Below are positions 18,001 through 26,275 of a stretch of 64,000 bases of DNA, piece by piece. Source of the stretch: CAYSPT01 sp964432985 (GTDB taxonomy: Bacteria > Muiribacteriota > CAYSPT01); assembly GCA_964432985.1 (NCBI GenBank), contig CAYSPT010000008.1, forward strand, positions 57,986 to 121,985, in the 5' to 3' direction. A program made the translations under genes and the position numbers. A model generated the notes under the pieces. It saw nothing but the letters and a program-made list of their open reading frames with translations, did no database searches and had not been told where the DNA came from. Position 1 is the stretch's first letter. Every line of letters begins with the position of its first letter.

Positions 18001-20047
18001 AGCCCGGGAAGAGAAGACCCGAGCACAAGAACAGAGGGCCAAAGCTGAACGAAACATGTTGACGAGCCTGCTCAATCAGGGACGTCTCCTGGAAGCCCGA
18101 AAAGAGCACGGTGAAGCGGTCAAGATACTCCAGGATGTCCGGGAAAGAATGAAAAACACCGGTCAGAACCTCTTTCCATACATAGATTTGCTGATCTGGA
18201 AATCAAAGTACTGCGGAAGTGGATACAGGGAAGTCGTTCACGTGCTTAAGGAGCACGCAACTCCAATCAGAGCAATGGTCTGCAGCCCCGTCGTAGGTCT
18301 TATCGCCGCCGGAGAGGAAAACGGAACCATACTATTGTGGGACTCCGAAACCAGAGAAATCCGCTCAGAACTGAAAGGTCATCTCGGTGTCGTCAACCAG
18401 ATTGCGTTCGATTCCAGCGGGACCATGCTCGCCTCCGCCAGCGATGACCGGACCATCCGTATCTGGAGCACGGAAACCGGACAGGAACTCGCCACACTTC
18501 ATGGACACACGAACCCGGTCATGACCGTAGCGTTCAGCCCCGATGATGCAACCATTGCTTCCGGGAGCACGGATTGCAGCCTCCGGCTGTGGAGTGTAGA
18601 AAAGAAGACCTGTATCCAGTCGGTAAAGCTGCAAGGAAAAAGAATACTGGCCCTGGCGTTCAATCCCAGGGGGAAATCACTCATTGTGGGAGAAGAAGAA
18701 TCAGTCGTACTCTGGGAAACCGGCACCTTCACCCGCATCAGGAAACTTTATGAACACCGGGATTCCATCACGCACCTGACGTTCAGCTCCGATGGGCGGT
18801 TGTTAGCCTCGGCCAGCGAGGACACCCTCATCGGTCTCTACGACATGACGCTTCACCGGGAATTGGCTATTTTGGAGAGTCACGGCGAGGACGTGGAATC
18901 ACTTGCGTTCAGTCCCGACGGACGGTTGCTGGTGTCGGGGAGCCAGGATAAAACGATCAAACTCTGGGACATTGAAAAAAAGAAGGAGATATCATCGTTC
19001 AGGGAGCACGACGGGCACGTCTACGCCGTAAGCTTCAGCCCGGACGGTAAAGTGCTGGCAACCGGAAGCGAAGACCGCACCATCAAACTCTGGGACATGG
19101 AAGCAAAAGACGAGATATTTACCTACCAGCACATCTGGTTCTTCTTTCAGTCCCTGGCCCTCAGTCCGGACGGCAAACTGCTGGCGGCGGGAAGCAACAA
19201 CACAACCATCACACTCTGGGACATGGAGAAGATGACACCGGTGGGTATGCTGGTCGGGCACTTCGGTCACGTTGCCTCCCTGTCTTTCAGCCCCGACGGT
19301 AAAGTGCTGGCCTCGGGGAGTAAAACTGCCAGAATCATGCTCTGGGACATGGAGAAGAAAGTAAGTACAGCCACCCTTACCGGACATAACGCCGATGTGG
19401 TATCACTGGACTTCACACCCGACGGAAGCCGTCTCATATCCGGAAGCAAAGACTGGACGGTACGGATATGGGATGTCAAATCACGGACCTGCAAAGCCAG
19501 TCTGGGCGGAGTCCGGGGGGTCAAACAATTTTCCGCCATCAGCCCGGACGGCCACACACTGGCCTGTATCGGGAAAGACTTCACGGTTATCCTGTGGGAC
19601 ATCAGCACCTCCCAACAGGTACATCTCCTCCACGGAAACACCGCGGTTGTGGAATCACTGGCCTTCAACGCAGATGGAACGCTGGTAGCGGCCTCAAGCG
19701 AGGACAACACGGTGCGGCTCTGGAGCGTAGCTACCGGAGAGTTGACAGCCACTCTCGAACACGACGGCAACGTTAATGCACTGAGCTTCAGCCGTGACGG
19801 CCGTCTTCTGGCCACCGGAGGAGGCGACGCCGCCGTCAGGCTCTGGGCGGTTGACACCGGGGAGAGTATCGTCGCGTTAAAGGCGCACGAGATGGATATC
19901 ACCTCTCTGAAATTCAGCCCAAAAGGGGACGTGCTCGTGTCGGCCAGCAAAGACAAAACGGTCAAATTCTGGAACTTCGGAGATGTCCTGAAACCACGGA
20001 ACTTCTCTCACTCGTCAGAAACCGGAAATGTCAGCCTGGAACGATAA
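15086..20047 (+). CDS. HEAT-repeat / Ser-Thr kinase / WD40 transmembrane signalling protein
   Basis: 1653 aa; GAGGAG lies 6 nt before the ATG. Residues 1-500 are HEAT-like repeats (for example AVEAIGLIGEHERLRSLLP). The protein kinase domain runs from about 600 to 895: glycine loop GEVGRGGMGVILNAV, VAMKVI lysine, HRD motif VIHRDLKPDNIMV near 727, DWG (in place of DFG) in MDWGLAKI near 748, and activation end GTPSYMPPEQ. One membrane span lies at about 914-935, then a Glu/Gln/Arg coiled coil, then 14 WD40 repeats at about 1050-1640 (repeated FSPDGKVLASGS...IKLWDME), enough for two seven-bladed propellers. The HEAT and kinase parts should be cytoplasmic and the propellers extracytoplasmic. This architecture is common in Planctomycetes-like genomes; DWG is frequent in such bacterial kinases and still supplies the Asp. 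Ligand and targets are unknown. Confidence 0.92.
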   Translation: MALDDIVFDLENPIEATRIRAVVRLVRSSDIRSISYLERVAENDESAQIRYLARKGLKLLKDKALDDERRRIEVEYLTGDMEQTIDALVSSHDQDDRRRGFRLAAHLHDSALFPVLQNAYLREESTFLKPMMLNAMIAVGEERARNHVIDALDSQEHRLRACAVEAAGLLKDSELLDRVVPLLQDEDNRVAANAILALKDYGSIQVLELLKEMLSSADVNRRDSAAFALAEIGWEEALPLLVQASRDEKKTVRIKAVRGLERLAATGHTEARDVLQKVSVDDEEGLADYFTLALTDPAVKYLAHEDFNVRLSAVKETVRTGDKTRLPALKEALKRERDTFVKSALVRAIGELGGEDDCEAVLPFLVDRESRVRANAVEAIGLIGEHERLRSLLPSLQDNNNRVRANAVVALKDEYPQQAIEALRAMAINQDVRMKLSAAYACFEMGTGEAIKILGTLGRDKDLRVAEKAHSSLEILKDQGNTDAVKMIQVIDREHDELSSIDSFVAFDDGSIIQLTPPPDTVGDDDLLEQSAPGISSLSISSRIGIKTEIDLRALEQEDGSQKPESRGETGLPSTTDPADSSAWESHPAAKPLKDTKEKYVVLGEVGRGGMGVILNAVDTDIRREVAMKVITGKRKASRQYTERFVEEAQVQGQLEHPNICPVHELGIDGDGRIFFTMKMVRGSSLAATIKRSRKDPGSSDAHRLTETLNMFLKILDGIAFAHSRGVIHRDLKPDNIMVGDFGEVYVMDWGLAKIVGVEDDRCVGLVITDRVEDTDVMKTMSGSVVGTPSYMPPEQAKGAVEDMDECSDIYSLGALLYELLTLKPPFSGRTPWEILRKVNNRPPMPPSQRAPERHIPPELDAVMMKCLEKRRENRYQNVQELKREIELFLSGRPIEAIDYSLWQIFRKWVDRNRILAASSLIVVMVIIIAASVYQVNMSKAMNTIKEERDRAEKQRQLAVKQEEEAQKQRDIAREEKTRAQEQRAKAERNMLTSLLNQGRLLEARKEHGEAVKILQDVRERMKNTGQNLFPYIDLLIWKSKYCGSGYREVVHVLKEHATPIRAMVCSPVVGLIAAGEENGTILLWDSETREIRSELKGHLGVVNQIAFDSSGTMLASASDDRTIRIWSTETGQELATLHGHTNPVMTVAFSPDDATIASGSTDCSLRLWSVEKKTCIQSVKLQGKRILALAFNPRGKSLIVGEEESVVLWETGTFTRIRKLYEHRDSITHLTFSSDGRLLASASEDTLIGLYDMTLHRELAILESHGEDVESLAFSPDGRLLVSGSQDKTIKLWDIEKKKEISSFREHDGHVYAVSFSPDGKVLATGSEDRTIKLWDMEAKDEIFTYQHIWFFFQSLALSPDGKLLAAGSNNTTITLWDMEKMTPVGMLVGHFGHVASLSFSPDGKVLASGSKTARIMLWDMEKKVSTATLTGHNADVVSLDFTPDGSRLISGSKDWTVRIWDVKSRTCKASLGGVRGVKQFSAISPDGHTLACIGKDFTVILWDISTSQQVHLLHGNTAVVESLAFNADGTLVAASSEDNTVRLWSVATGELTATLEHDGNVNALSFSRDGRLLATGGGDAAVRLWAVDTGESIVALKAHEMDITSLKFSPKGDVLVSASKDKTVKFWNFGDVLKPRNFSHSSETGNVSLER

Positions 20048-20067
20048 CAAGCAAAAAGTGTAGAAAG

Positions 20068-21813
20068 TTAGGGTAACAGGTAGACATCTGATTCTCTGGT
20101 TACCACTCGCGGATTTCCGCACACCTGCCTGAGCACTGTCTTCAGTTCGGTTGCGTTCTGTGGTAACTCGACGGCACCACCCATTTCATCACCGCTCATC
20201 TCATCGACCAGTCGATGATGGATGACAAACCCGAATCCCAGCTCCTTCAGGGAATGAGCGGCAGTCTTGAGCTCATCCAGAGTGAAGCGGTCCATGGCCT
20301 GTTTTTCGGCCACTACCTGGAGAAACTGATTTTCTGCCATCAGGCGGTCGAACTGGGGTGGATGACCGTAATCGATGTCAGCTCCCGGCCCGGTGAGCAT
20401 GGGAAAGCCATGGAACATCTGGTACCAGGCACCCTCTGATACCGCCCGCTCCATGGTAAGCGGCACGTCAACTACTTTCATGTTCCGATACCTGGCAATT
20501 CCCAATGCCGCCTTCGGGGCACCGGGCACCGGGCAGACACGACCGTACCGTCCGAAGTACCCGGTGAGCAGCAGAGCGATGTACAAAACAGCCAAAGATA
20601 CTTTCCTGGCCGTCCCCTTGACATTCTTGTGATGAAAGACAGACGACAGTGCGGTTGCCATCAGGAATACCAGAGAAGCATTGACCATCACCCTGAACCG
20701 GCCGCAAAATGTAATTCGTCGGAACACCGGAATCACATATTGGAGAAGCATGAAAGGAAGGGGTATTTCGAGCTTCCCGGGTACCAGCTCCAGATGTGGG
20801 CCCAGGGTGAGAAGGTAAAAAATAAAGGCCATTCCGAACCAGAACAGGTGGACCGGTCGGCCCGCGCGGTACACGATCAGCCCGAATAGAGATATAACCA
20901 GGACAAGGACCGTCCACGGGCTAAACAAAAGCTCTCCCGGATGATCAACGGTCAACACCAGCTCCGCCGTTTCAGGAGCGAGGCGGGTCGGCAGCAGTCC
21001 CCCGGGAGTCAATCCCTGCATACGGCCAGCGGTCAGCCCCTGGAGAAAAAACGGGTAGAGAAAAGGCAGGCTTATGGCCCCGAAGATCAGGTACACAACC
21101 AGGAGTCTGAGGACCGGCCGCCACCGACGGCCACGTTTAGCGATAACCACGGTCACCGGCAGAGAAAGCAGACCAAAGACCAGCAGAAACGCCGCATTAA
21201 ACCAGTAAAGCACCCCGGCAAGCGCCAACAGGATTCCCGCTGGCATAATCCGCCGCCATCCGCCACGCCGGCATGCCAAAACAAGGCATGGCATGGCCAT
21301 GACCATAAACCAGAGATTTGCCTGGTCGGTGGAAAGCTCGAAGGCCGTCCTGAACGTGTGGGGGCTCAGGCAGAAGGCTACTGCAGCCACCAGAGCGATG
21401 TCTCGCTCAATCTTGAAGAGCCGGGCGGCGGCAAAGAGCCCCAGTCCGTTGAGGATCAAAAAAACCAGGGAGGTCAGATTGACATCAGCCGGGAAACCGA
21501 AAAACGTCCTGAACACCGCAGCAGGAACAATGCTGTAGAAACAGGGATTTGTCAGGTAGAGGTTCAATCCCGACGGTGTAAACAACAACGGAGTTTTCCA
21601 GAAGAGGGAAGGTTCCGCCAGGAGCCGGTTCCACCGTCCTGACAGGTACCACGAGTACCAGATAGTAAATATGGTGGCATCGTTCACGGGCTGTTCTTCG
21701 CCGATCATGTGGGTATTGAACCTGGCTGCCAGAGGCCAGGTCACCACCACCAGCGTTCCCGCCAGAAAACCGGCCAGAAGTACTACACCCAGCAGTTTCT
21801 TGACCTTGTTCAC
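20068..21813 (-). CDS. GT-C-like polytopic membrane protein, paralogue 1
   Basis: 581 aa, about 11 hydrophobic spans followed by a soluble C-terminal domain. The first span is followed by a conserved loop with acidic residues and W-x2-W (NDATIFTIWYSWYL), then PSGLNLYLTN, as in GT-C glycosyltransferases where an acidic residue in the first outer loop is catalytic. The C-terminal part has the signature VVDVPL...AWYQMFHGFPMLTGPG. Four paralogues lie in this window. They probably transfer sugars from polyprenyl-linked donors to surface glycans (inference from the fold). The start is GTG, overlapping the stop of the upstream paralogue (GTGA), so the pair is coupled. The gene is convergent with the kinase. 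Confidence 0.72.
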   Translation of the reverse strand: MNKVKKLLGVVLLAGFLAGTLVVVTWPLAARFNTHMIGEEQPVNDATIFTIWYSWYLSGRWNRLLAEPSLFWKTPLLFTPSGLNLYLTNPCFYSIVPAAVFRTFFGFPADVNLTSLVFLILNGLGLFAAARLFKIERDIALVAAVAFCLSPHTFRTAFELSTDQANLWFMVMAMPCLVLACRRGGWRRIMPAGILLALAGVLYWFNAAFLLVFGLLSLPVTVVIAKRGRRWRPVLRLLVVYLIFGAISLPFLYPFFLQGLTAGRMQGLTPGGLLPTRLAPETAELVLTVDHPGELLFSPWTVLVLVISLFGLIVYRAGRPVHLFWFGMAFIFYLLTLGPHLELVPGKLEIPLPFMLLQYVIPVFRRITFCGRFRVMVNASLVFLMATALSSVFHHKNVKGTARKVSLAVLYIALLLTGYFGRYGRVCPVPGAPKAALGIARYRNMKVVDVPLTMERAVSEGAWYQMFHGFPMLTGPGADIDYGHPPQFDRLMAENQFLQVVAEKQAMDRFTLDELKTAAHSLKELGFGFVIHHRLVDEMSGDEMGGAVELPQNATELKTVLRQVCGNPRVVTRESDVYLLP

Positions 21814-23705
21814 AGCTCGTACATCTCCAAATCGGGGGTGATCATGAATGGTTCTCCCAGGGATTTCCTCAGCGCCCTGGAAGCCCTCATGCGCTGCTTC
21901 CGCGAGTTCAATGAGGAACCGCTTGACAGGTTAATTTCCATGGACGAGGGGAAATAAGCGTTGAGATGATTGAGAATGACGGTGAAACCCAGGTCTTTCA
22001 CCGCTTCCAGGTCAGGTTGTTCGAAGTGGGGCGGCCGGTCGTCATTTCCCAATGAGTTGATCTTTGCCAAAAACGCCAGGAAGCTGTTATTCTCAACCAG
22101 GTTGTCGAACTCGGACGGACGGGCGTACCCGATATTGAGTCCGGGTCCAACCAGGAGCGGAAAACCGTGATATGTCTGCCACCACAGCGCTTCGGCGCTC
22201 ACTTCCGCCGACAGAAGCGGTACGTCAATTACGTTCCCTCCCTTGAGTGCCACCATCTTCAATTCTTTGAGACGCGTGGGAAACTCGTTGAGCCTGAAAG
22301 GTGAGCGGGCAGCCAGCCAACCCGGGACGGTAATGATTATCACTATTATAATCAGCCCGAGCACTCTCCGTACAGTAACAGAGGATATTTTCTTGAGTAT
22401 CACCGAAAAAGAATATCCGGCGGTCACCCCCAGACAAAGATAGGTCATCACTGAAAAACGTCCCGTATCCACAATACGTGAGAAAAAAGGTACTACAGCA
22501 TACAGAAGAGAGTAAGGCAGCGGGATTTTCAGGTCAAGACCGGGTATCCACAATACGGGTCCCAGGGACAGCAGCAGAAACAGCACACCGCCGCCAATCC
22601 AAAACCATGGCAATTTATATTTAAACAATTTCTTCCTGAAGAAGAACATGGGAGCAATGATCAGCAAAGAGAGTATCACCACTGGTTCACTGAAGAAAAA
22701 CGATGGGGAAATCCAGGTCAACGCCGTCTGCCCGGAGCGCTCATCGGGAGTAGCTGTAATCTCGGGCATAGAAAGCGGAACGAGACTGGAAGAAGAGATG
22801 CCCTGCACCTGTCCGCCTGAAACGCCCGCCTTCACAAACGGGTACAGAAACGGCAGTGCACAACAACCCGCAATAAGACAAACCGCCAGTACCCTGATGA
22901 GAAAGCGCCCAGCGCTGCGACGCCCCTTTCTCAACAGCACCAGGACGCCATGGAGCGGGAACAAAAGCGCCAGAAAAAGCGGGTGAAACCAGTTGAAGAG
23001 ACCGGTAAACAGAAGCAACACAGCAGCAGTAGCAGCCCGCAGCCGGCCACCGTGCTTCACGTACCGCAAATACGCAAGGATAAATAACGGAATAAACCAG
23101 GCGTTGGCCTGCTCGAACTTGAGAGCCGATGCTGCCTGGAACGAGTACGAGTTCAACATAAAAAGAAGCCCAGCGACAAACGCGCTCAAGGAGCAGCCGA
23201 AAAGTTTCTTGCACAAATAGAATACCGCCATAGCGTTGCCCAGCAGTGTTAAAAGAAGATACAGGTTGATCTCTGCCGGGCACCCCCACAAAAGCCTGAA
23301 GGGCACCATCAGCCAGGCCATGTAAATATGGGGCTGCGCCACGTAGATATTTAATCCGAAAGGATAATACAAAAGGTCGGTGAAGAAGAGAAGGCTCGGA
23401 TTTTTAAGCAGGTGAGGAAGGTGGTCCGACACGTACCAGGTATACCACATGGTGCTCATGGTGTCATCGTCTATCCGGCCGTACATCCTGGTGGTGAGTG
23501 TCAGCACGAGCGGATAGGTGAAGACTGCCAGGGCAAACGCAAATCCGAGCACAACCAGAAGCCATCGCGGCTTGAAACGTGCTTTTCCGGACTCCGCCTG
23601 TGCTTTTCCGGGCTCCGCTTGTGCTTTTCCGGACTCCGCCTGTGCTTTTCCGGACTCCGCCTGTGCTTTTCCGGACTCCGCCTGTGCTTTTCCGGACTCC
23701 TCCAT
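21810..23705 (-). CDS. GT-C-like polytopic membrane protein, paralogue 2, with ESGKAQA repeats
   Basis: 631 aa from ATG 23705. The frame is open to 23822, but the candidate promoter at 23730-23757 and an AGGGGA just before 23705 fix the shorter start. The N-terminus is MEESGKAQA followed by ESGKAQA-type repeats to about residue 45, all cytoplasmic. Then come about 11 spans with the GT-C-like first loop (RIDDDTMSTMWYTWYV, then YPFGLNIYVAQPH) and the soluble C-terminal block VIDVPL...LWWQTYHGFPLLVGPG. It is coupled by a 4-nt overlap to paralogue 1. The Lys/Glu repeat tail is absent from the other paralogues and may be a flexible linker. Confidence 0.74.
   Translation of the reverse strand: MEESGKAQAESGKAQAESGKAQAESGKAQAEPGKAQAESGKARFKPRWLLVVLGFAFALAVFTYPLVLTLTTRMYGRIDDDTMSTMWYTWYVSDHLPHLLKNPSLLFFTDLLYYPFGLNIYVAQPHIYMAWLMVPFRLLWGCPAEINLYLLLTLLGNAMAVFYLCKKLFGCSLSAFVAGLLFMLNSYSFQAASALKFEQANAWFIPLFILAYLRYVKHGGRLRAATAAVLLLFTGLFNWFHPLFLALLFPLHGVLVLLRKGRRSAGRFLIRVLAVCLIAGCCALPFLYPFVKAGVSGGQVQGISSSSLVPLSMPEITATPDERSGQTALTWISPSFFFSEPVVILSLLIIAPMFFFRKKLFKYKLPWFWIGGGVLFLLLSLGPVLWIPGLDLKIPLPYSLLYAVVPFFSRIVDTGRFSVMTYLCLGVTAGYSFSVILKKISSVTVRRVLGLIIIVIIITVPGWLAARSPFRLNEFPTRLKELKMVALKGGNVIDVPLLSAEVSAEALWWQTYHGFPLLVGPGLNIGYARPSEFDNLVENNSFLAFLAKINSLGNDDRPPHFEQPDLEAVKDLGFTVILNHLNAYFPSSMEINLSSGSSLNSRKQRMRASRALRKSLGEPFMITPDLEMYEL
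23580..23705 (-). repeat. Six 21-bp tandem repeats coding ESGKAQA
   Basis: Six adjacent 21-nt units (23580-23600, 23601-23621, 23622-23642, 23643-23663, 23664-23684, 23685-23705). Units 3 to 5 are identical to unit 1, unit 2 differs at two bases, and unit 6 carries the start codon. The array forms the 5' end of the GT-C-like gene. Confidence 0.93.
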
Positions 23706-23729
23706 GGATTCCCCTTCCCTGTTCATTCT

Positions 23730-23757
23730 ATTATACCGCAGCAGGTATGCTCGTGAA
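23730..23757 (-). promoter_or_regulatory. Candidate promoter for the two-gene GT-C-like operon
   Basis: On the minus strand TTCACG, 16 nt, TATAAT. The -10 is perfect and the -35 is 4/6. It places the transcript start about 18 nt before the ATG at 23705. Confidence 0.5.
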
Positions 23758-23900
23758 ATAAACGGAATCTTCACCACGGCTTGTGTAACAACAGCAAGCA
23801 TCATACAATAGTAACGATTCAAACGGAAAAAAATGCCAAACCTGGTTATTCATATAATTGACCGGGCAACACCACGCTTTTAGAGAACAGGAGATAATCA

Positions 23901-26267
23901 ATGCGGGACATTTTTGATTCGAAAGTCATGGCCTTTCAGGCTGCCATCGAGCTGTGGGCCGGGGAAGAAGCAGGGGAACTGGCCCGGTGGCTGGGCCAGG
24001 TGAACTACGAAGAAATGCTCAAAGGTGATGAGGAAATAGATGCCTTTGCCTGCCTGTTCAGCAAAGCTCTGGTTGCAGCCCAGAGAGCCGCCGACGACAA
24101 TGTATACAAGCCGTGCGCCGATCTTTTCGTTGCTTTCACCTCACGGTACTGTGCTCATCCCGTACTCAAAGAAGCCATAGTCAACTTTTTCAGGATGACC
24201 AACGGCTTCACCCTCATTTTTTTCCAGGGAGAAGGCGAACCGGGTATAAACGCCGTCCTGGCCGACAGGTCCGACCTCTACGAAACGCACCTGGAGGCCA
24301 CGGGGGACCTCGTCAAGTCCCCTGCTTTTCCGGACTGGCTGGCCAACTCGGAGAACAGGAATTTTCTGATCGAGCACGTTGAAGGTTTTTGTTACGACCT
24401 GATCAATTTTATTATCAACAAGAGGAGCAGGTGCTTTTTTGCCCTCCTGGATCTCATCCTGTTGCTGCATTCCATCCTGGATCTGCCGGACCGGGTCTTT
24501 CAGCCCCTTCTACCTGCGCTTCGACGGGCACGGGAATCGTACACGCTCACCCGCCCGGGGGCCGCTGAGCGCATAGTGAATATGGCCGACCGCTACGCCT
24601 CCGTGACAACCACTTCTTCTCCGCTGATACGAGAGTTGAAGCAACTGTTTTCTGCACCTTCCCGCCAGGCAGAGCAACCAGGGGAAGAGTTGAGCAGTGA
24701 AACGGTTTTTGAGTATGCTTTTCAACAGATACTGGCTGATGCGCACATTTCCGATGAAGAGCAGGATGTCATCCGGGCGTTGAAATCCTTTATCAGGATC
24801 AATCCCCAAAAGTACCAGGAACTTTTTTCCGCCAGTGTCACGTCTGCCCGTGCGAGAAACGCGGCCGCAGACGGTGATGAATTCTCGCCAGACGAATTAT
24901 TGTACGACCTGGGGCTTAAAGCCTTCGAAGACGGTGTCCTGACCCCGGAAGAAAAGAACATACTTAACAAGGTCTGCGATGCCTTGATGATCGATCACGG
25001 GACGGGACGGGACATCCTTAAGCGCGCACAGCGGGATGCCCGGCAGCAGGCACAGCAAAAAACCGTATCGAAAGGCGGAACCACTGGAAAAACAACCGGT
25101 TTTTCCCTCCCCGAGGACACGGATGACTTCATCGTTAAGGCCTTCACCAGGCTGGATAAAACCCTGCAACTGGAGCAGAAAGCCCACCTGTTACTGGAGG
25201 CCGGCTCAGGCTACCAGGCTTCCCCGGCCTTCTCCCTGATCAGAGCCGCTTTTACAGAGCCCGGTTCCATTCTGGCCGAGGCCAGATCGAACGGCCACGT
25301 TGTTACCGGCTGTGATAACGGTAAAACCACCGCGGAAAACCTCCGGATAATGGACTTTATTTACATGCCCGAGCAATATCCGCGCCCGGTTATCGCCGTG
25401 TTTACCGGAGAAGACAATATACATCCCCTTAGAGTGCAGTTCAAGGGAGGAACTATCGACGTTTATTCTAACGGCGACATACTGAGCGAATTGGAAAAGG
25501 ACGCCGATCAAAGGAATTCCAAGGTGGGATTGTTCATCAAGAACGCATGTCTTTTCCGGGAAATCAACCTCCATTGCATTACTATCTATGATGGGTTGCA
25601 GCAGTTCGAGAAAGGGCTTTCAAAAACCGCTGGCAGGTACGATGTACTGCTCGTCCATTACCCAACCCTGTCTCCCTTCATGGTCATCGGCGGCGAAGGA
25701 TTTATTGACCTCACCGGTCTCAGGTGGCGGGCGCTGGAACTGACACTGGAGGGACAGGCGGAATTGGCCATCCAGAACCTGCTGCATGTCAACCGGCAGT
25801 TTCCAGCCATGCACGGTGTATACATGCAAATGGCCAATACACATCAACGTCTGGCCTCAAACAACCAGTCTCCCGCCGAAAATCTAGCCATGGCCATCGA
25901 GTGCTATGCAAAGGAAATACAGCTCAATCCCGCTTCGGTGGAAGCCCGCAACAACCTGTCAATGATACGCAAGAGCCAGCGCGACCTCGACGGTGCCCTC
26001 AGCCTGCTGTTCGAGGCATTCGATATCAACAGGGCCAACATCGGCGTTCTGTGTAATCTCACCACCACCGCCTGCATGAAAGCGGCTATGGAGAATGAAC
26101 CCCGCGAGGTGATGATTGAATATATCACGGAATTTTTGTGCGAAGCGTATCATCTTGACCCGGAAAATCCCTTTGTACTACAACTGCTGGGTCCTGTCTC
26201 GGAATCCTGCGGGATGAATTTCAAGGAGTTGTTCAAAAGCCTGCCGGCCAGCACTCAATACCAGTAA
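23901..26267 (+). CDS. TerB-like and TPR domain protein
   Basis: 788 aa, AGGAG before the ATG, no signal peptide or membrane span. The middle (about 275-375) has paired helical blocks ILADAHISDEEQDVIRAL and AFEDGVLTPEEKNILNKV, which fit the DG-x-L-(S/T)-xEE pattern of TerB-like (tellurite-resistance B) metal-binding domains. The C-terminal 200 residues carry TPR-like units (AIECYAKEIQLNPASVEARN). The N-terminal 260 residues and the region near 420-600 are not recognised. TerB domains are linked to membrane-associated stress sensing. The gene stands alone, convergent with the next. Confidence 0.6.
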   Translation: MRDIFDSKVMAFQAAIELWAGEEAGELARWLGQVNYEEMLKGDEEIDAFACLFSKALVAAQRAADDNVYKPCADLFVAFTSRYCAHPVLKEAIVNFFRMTNGFTLIFFQGEGEPGINAVLADRSDLYETHLEATGDLVKSPAFPDWLANSENRNFLIEHVEGFCYDLINFIINKRSRCFFALLDLILLLHSILDLPDRVFQPLLPALRRARESYTLTRPGAAERIVNMADRYASVTTTSSPLIRELKQLFSAPSRQAEQPGEELSSETVFEYAFQQILADAHISDEEQDVIRALKSFIRINPQKYQELFSASVTSARARNAAADGDEFSPDELLYDLGLKAFEDGVLTPEEKNILNKVCDALMIDHGTGRDILKRAQRDARQQAQQKTVSKGGTTGKTTGFSLPEDTDDFIVKAFTRLDKTLQLEQKAHLLLEAGSGYQASPAFSLIRAAFTEPGSILAEARSNGHVVTGCDNGKTTAENLRIMDFIYMPEQYPRPVIAVFTGEDNIHPLRVQFKGGTIDVYSNGDILSELEKDADQRNSKVGLFIKNACLFREINLHCITIYDGLQQFEKGLSKTAGRYDVLLVHYPTLSPFMVIGGEGFIDLTGLRWRALELTLEGQAELAIQNLLHVNRQFPAMHGVYMQMANTHQRLASNNQSPAENLAMAIECYAKEIQLNPASVEARNNLSMIRKSQRDLDGALSLLFEAFDINRANIGVLCNLTTTACMKAAMENEPREVMIEYITEFLCEAYHLDPENPFVLQLLGPVSESCGMNFKELFKSLPASTQYQ

Positions 26268-26275
26268 TGTGCGGG

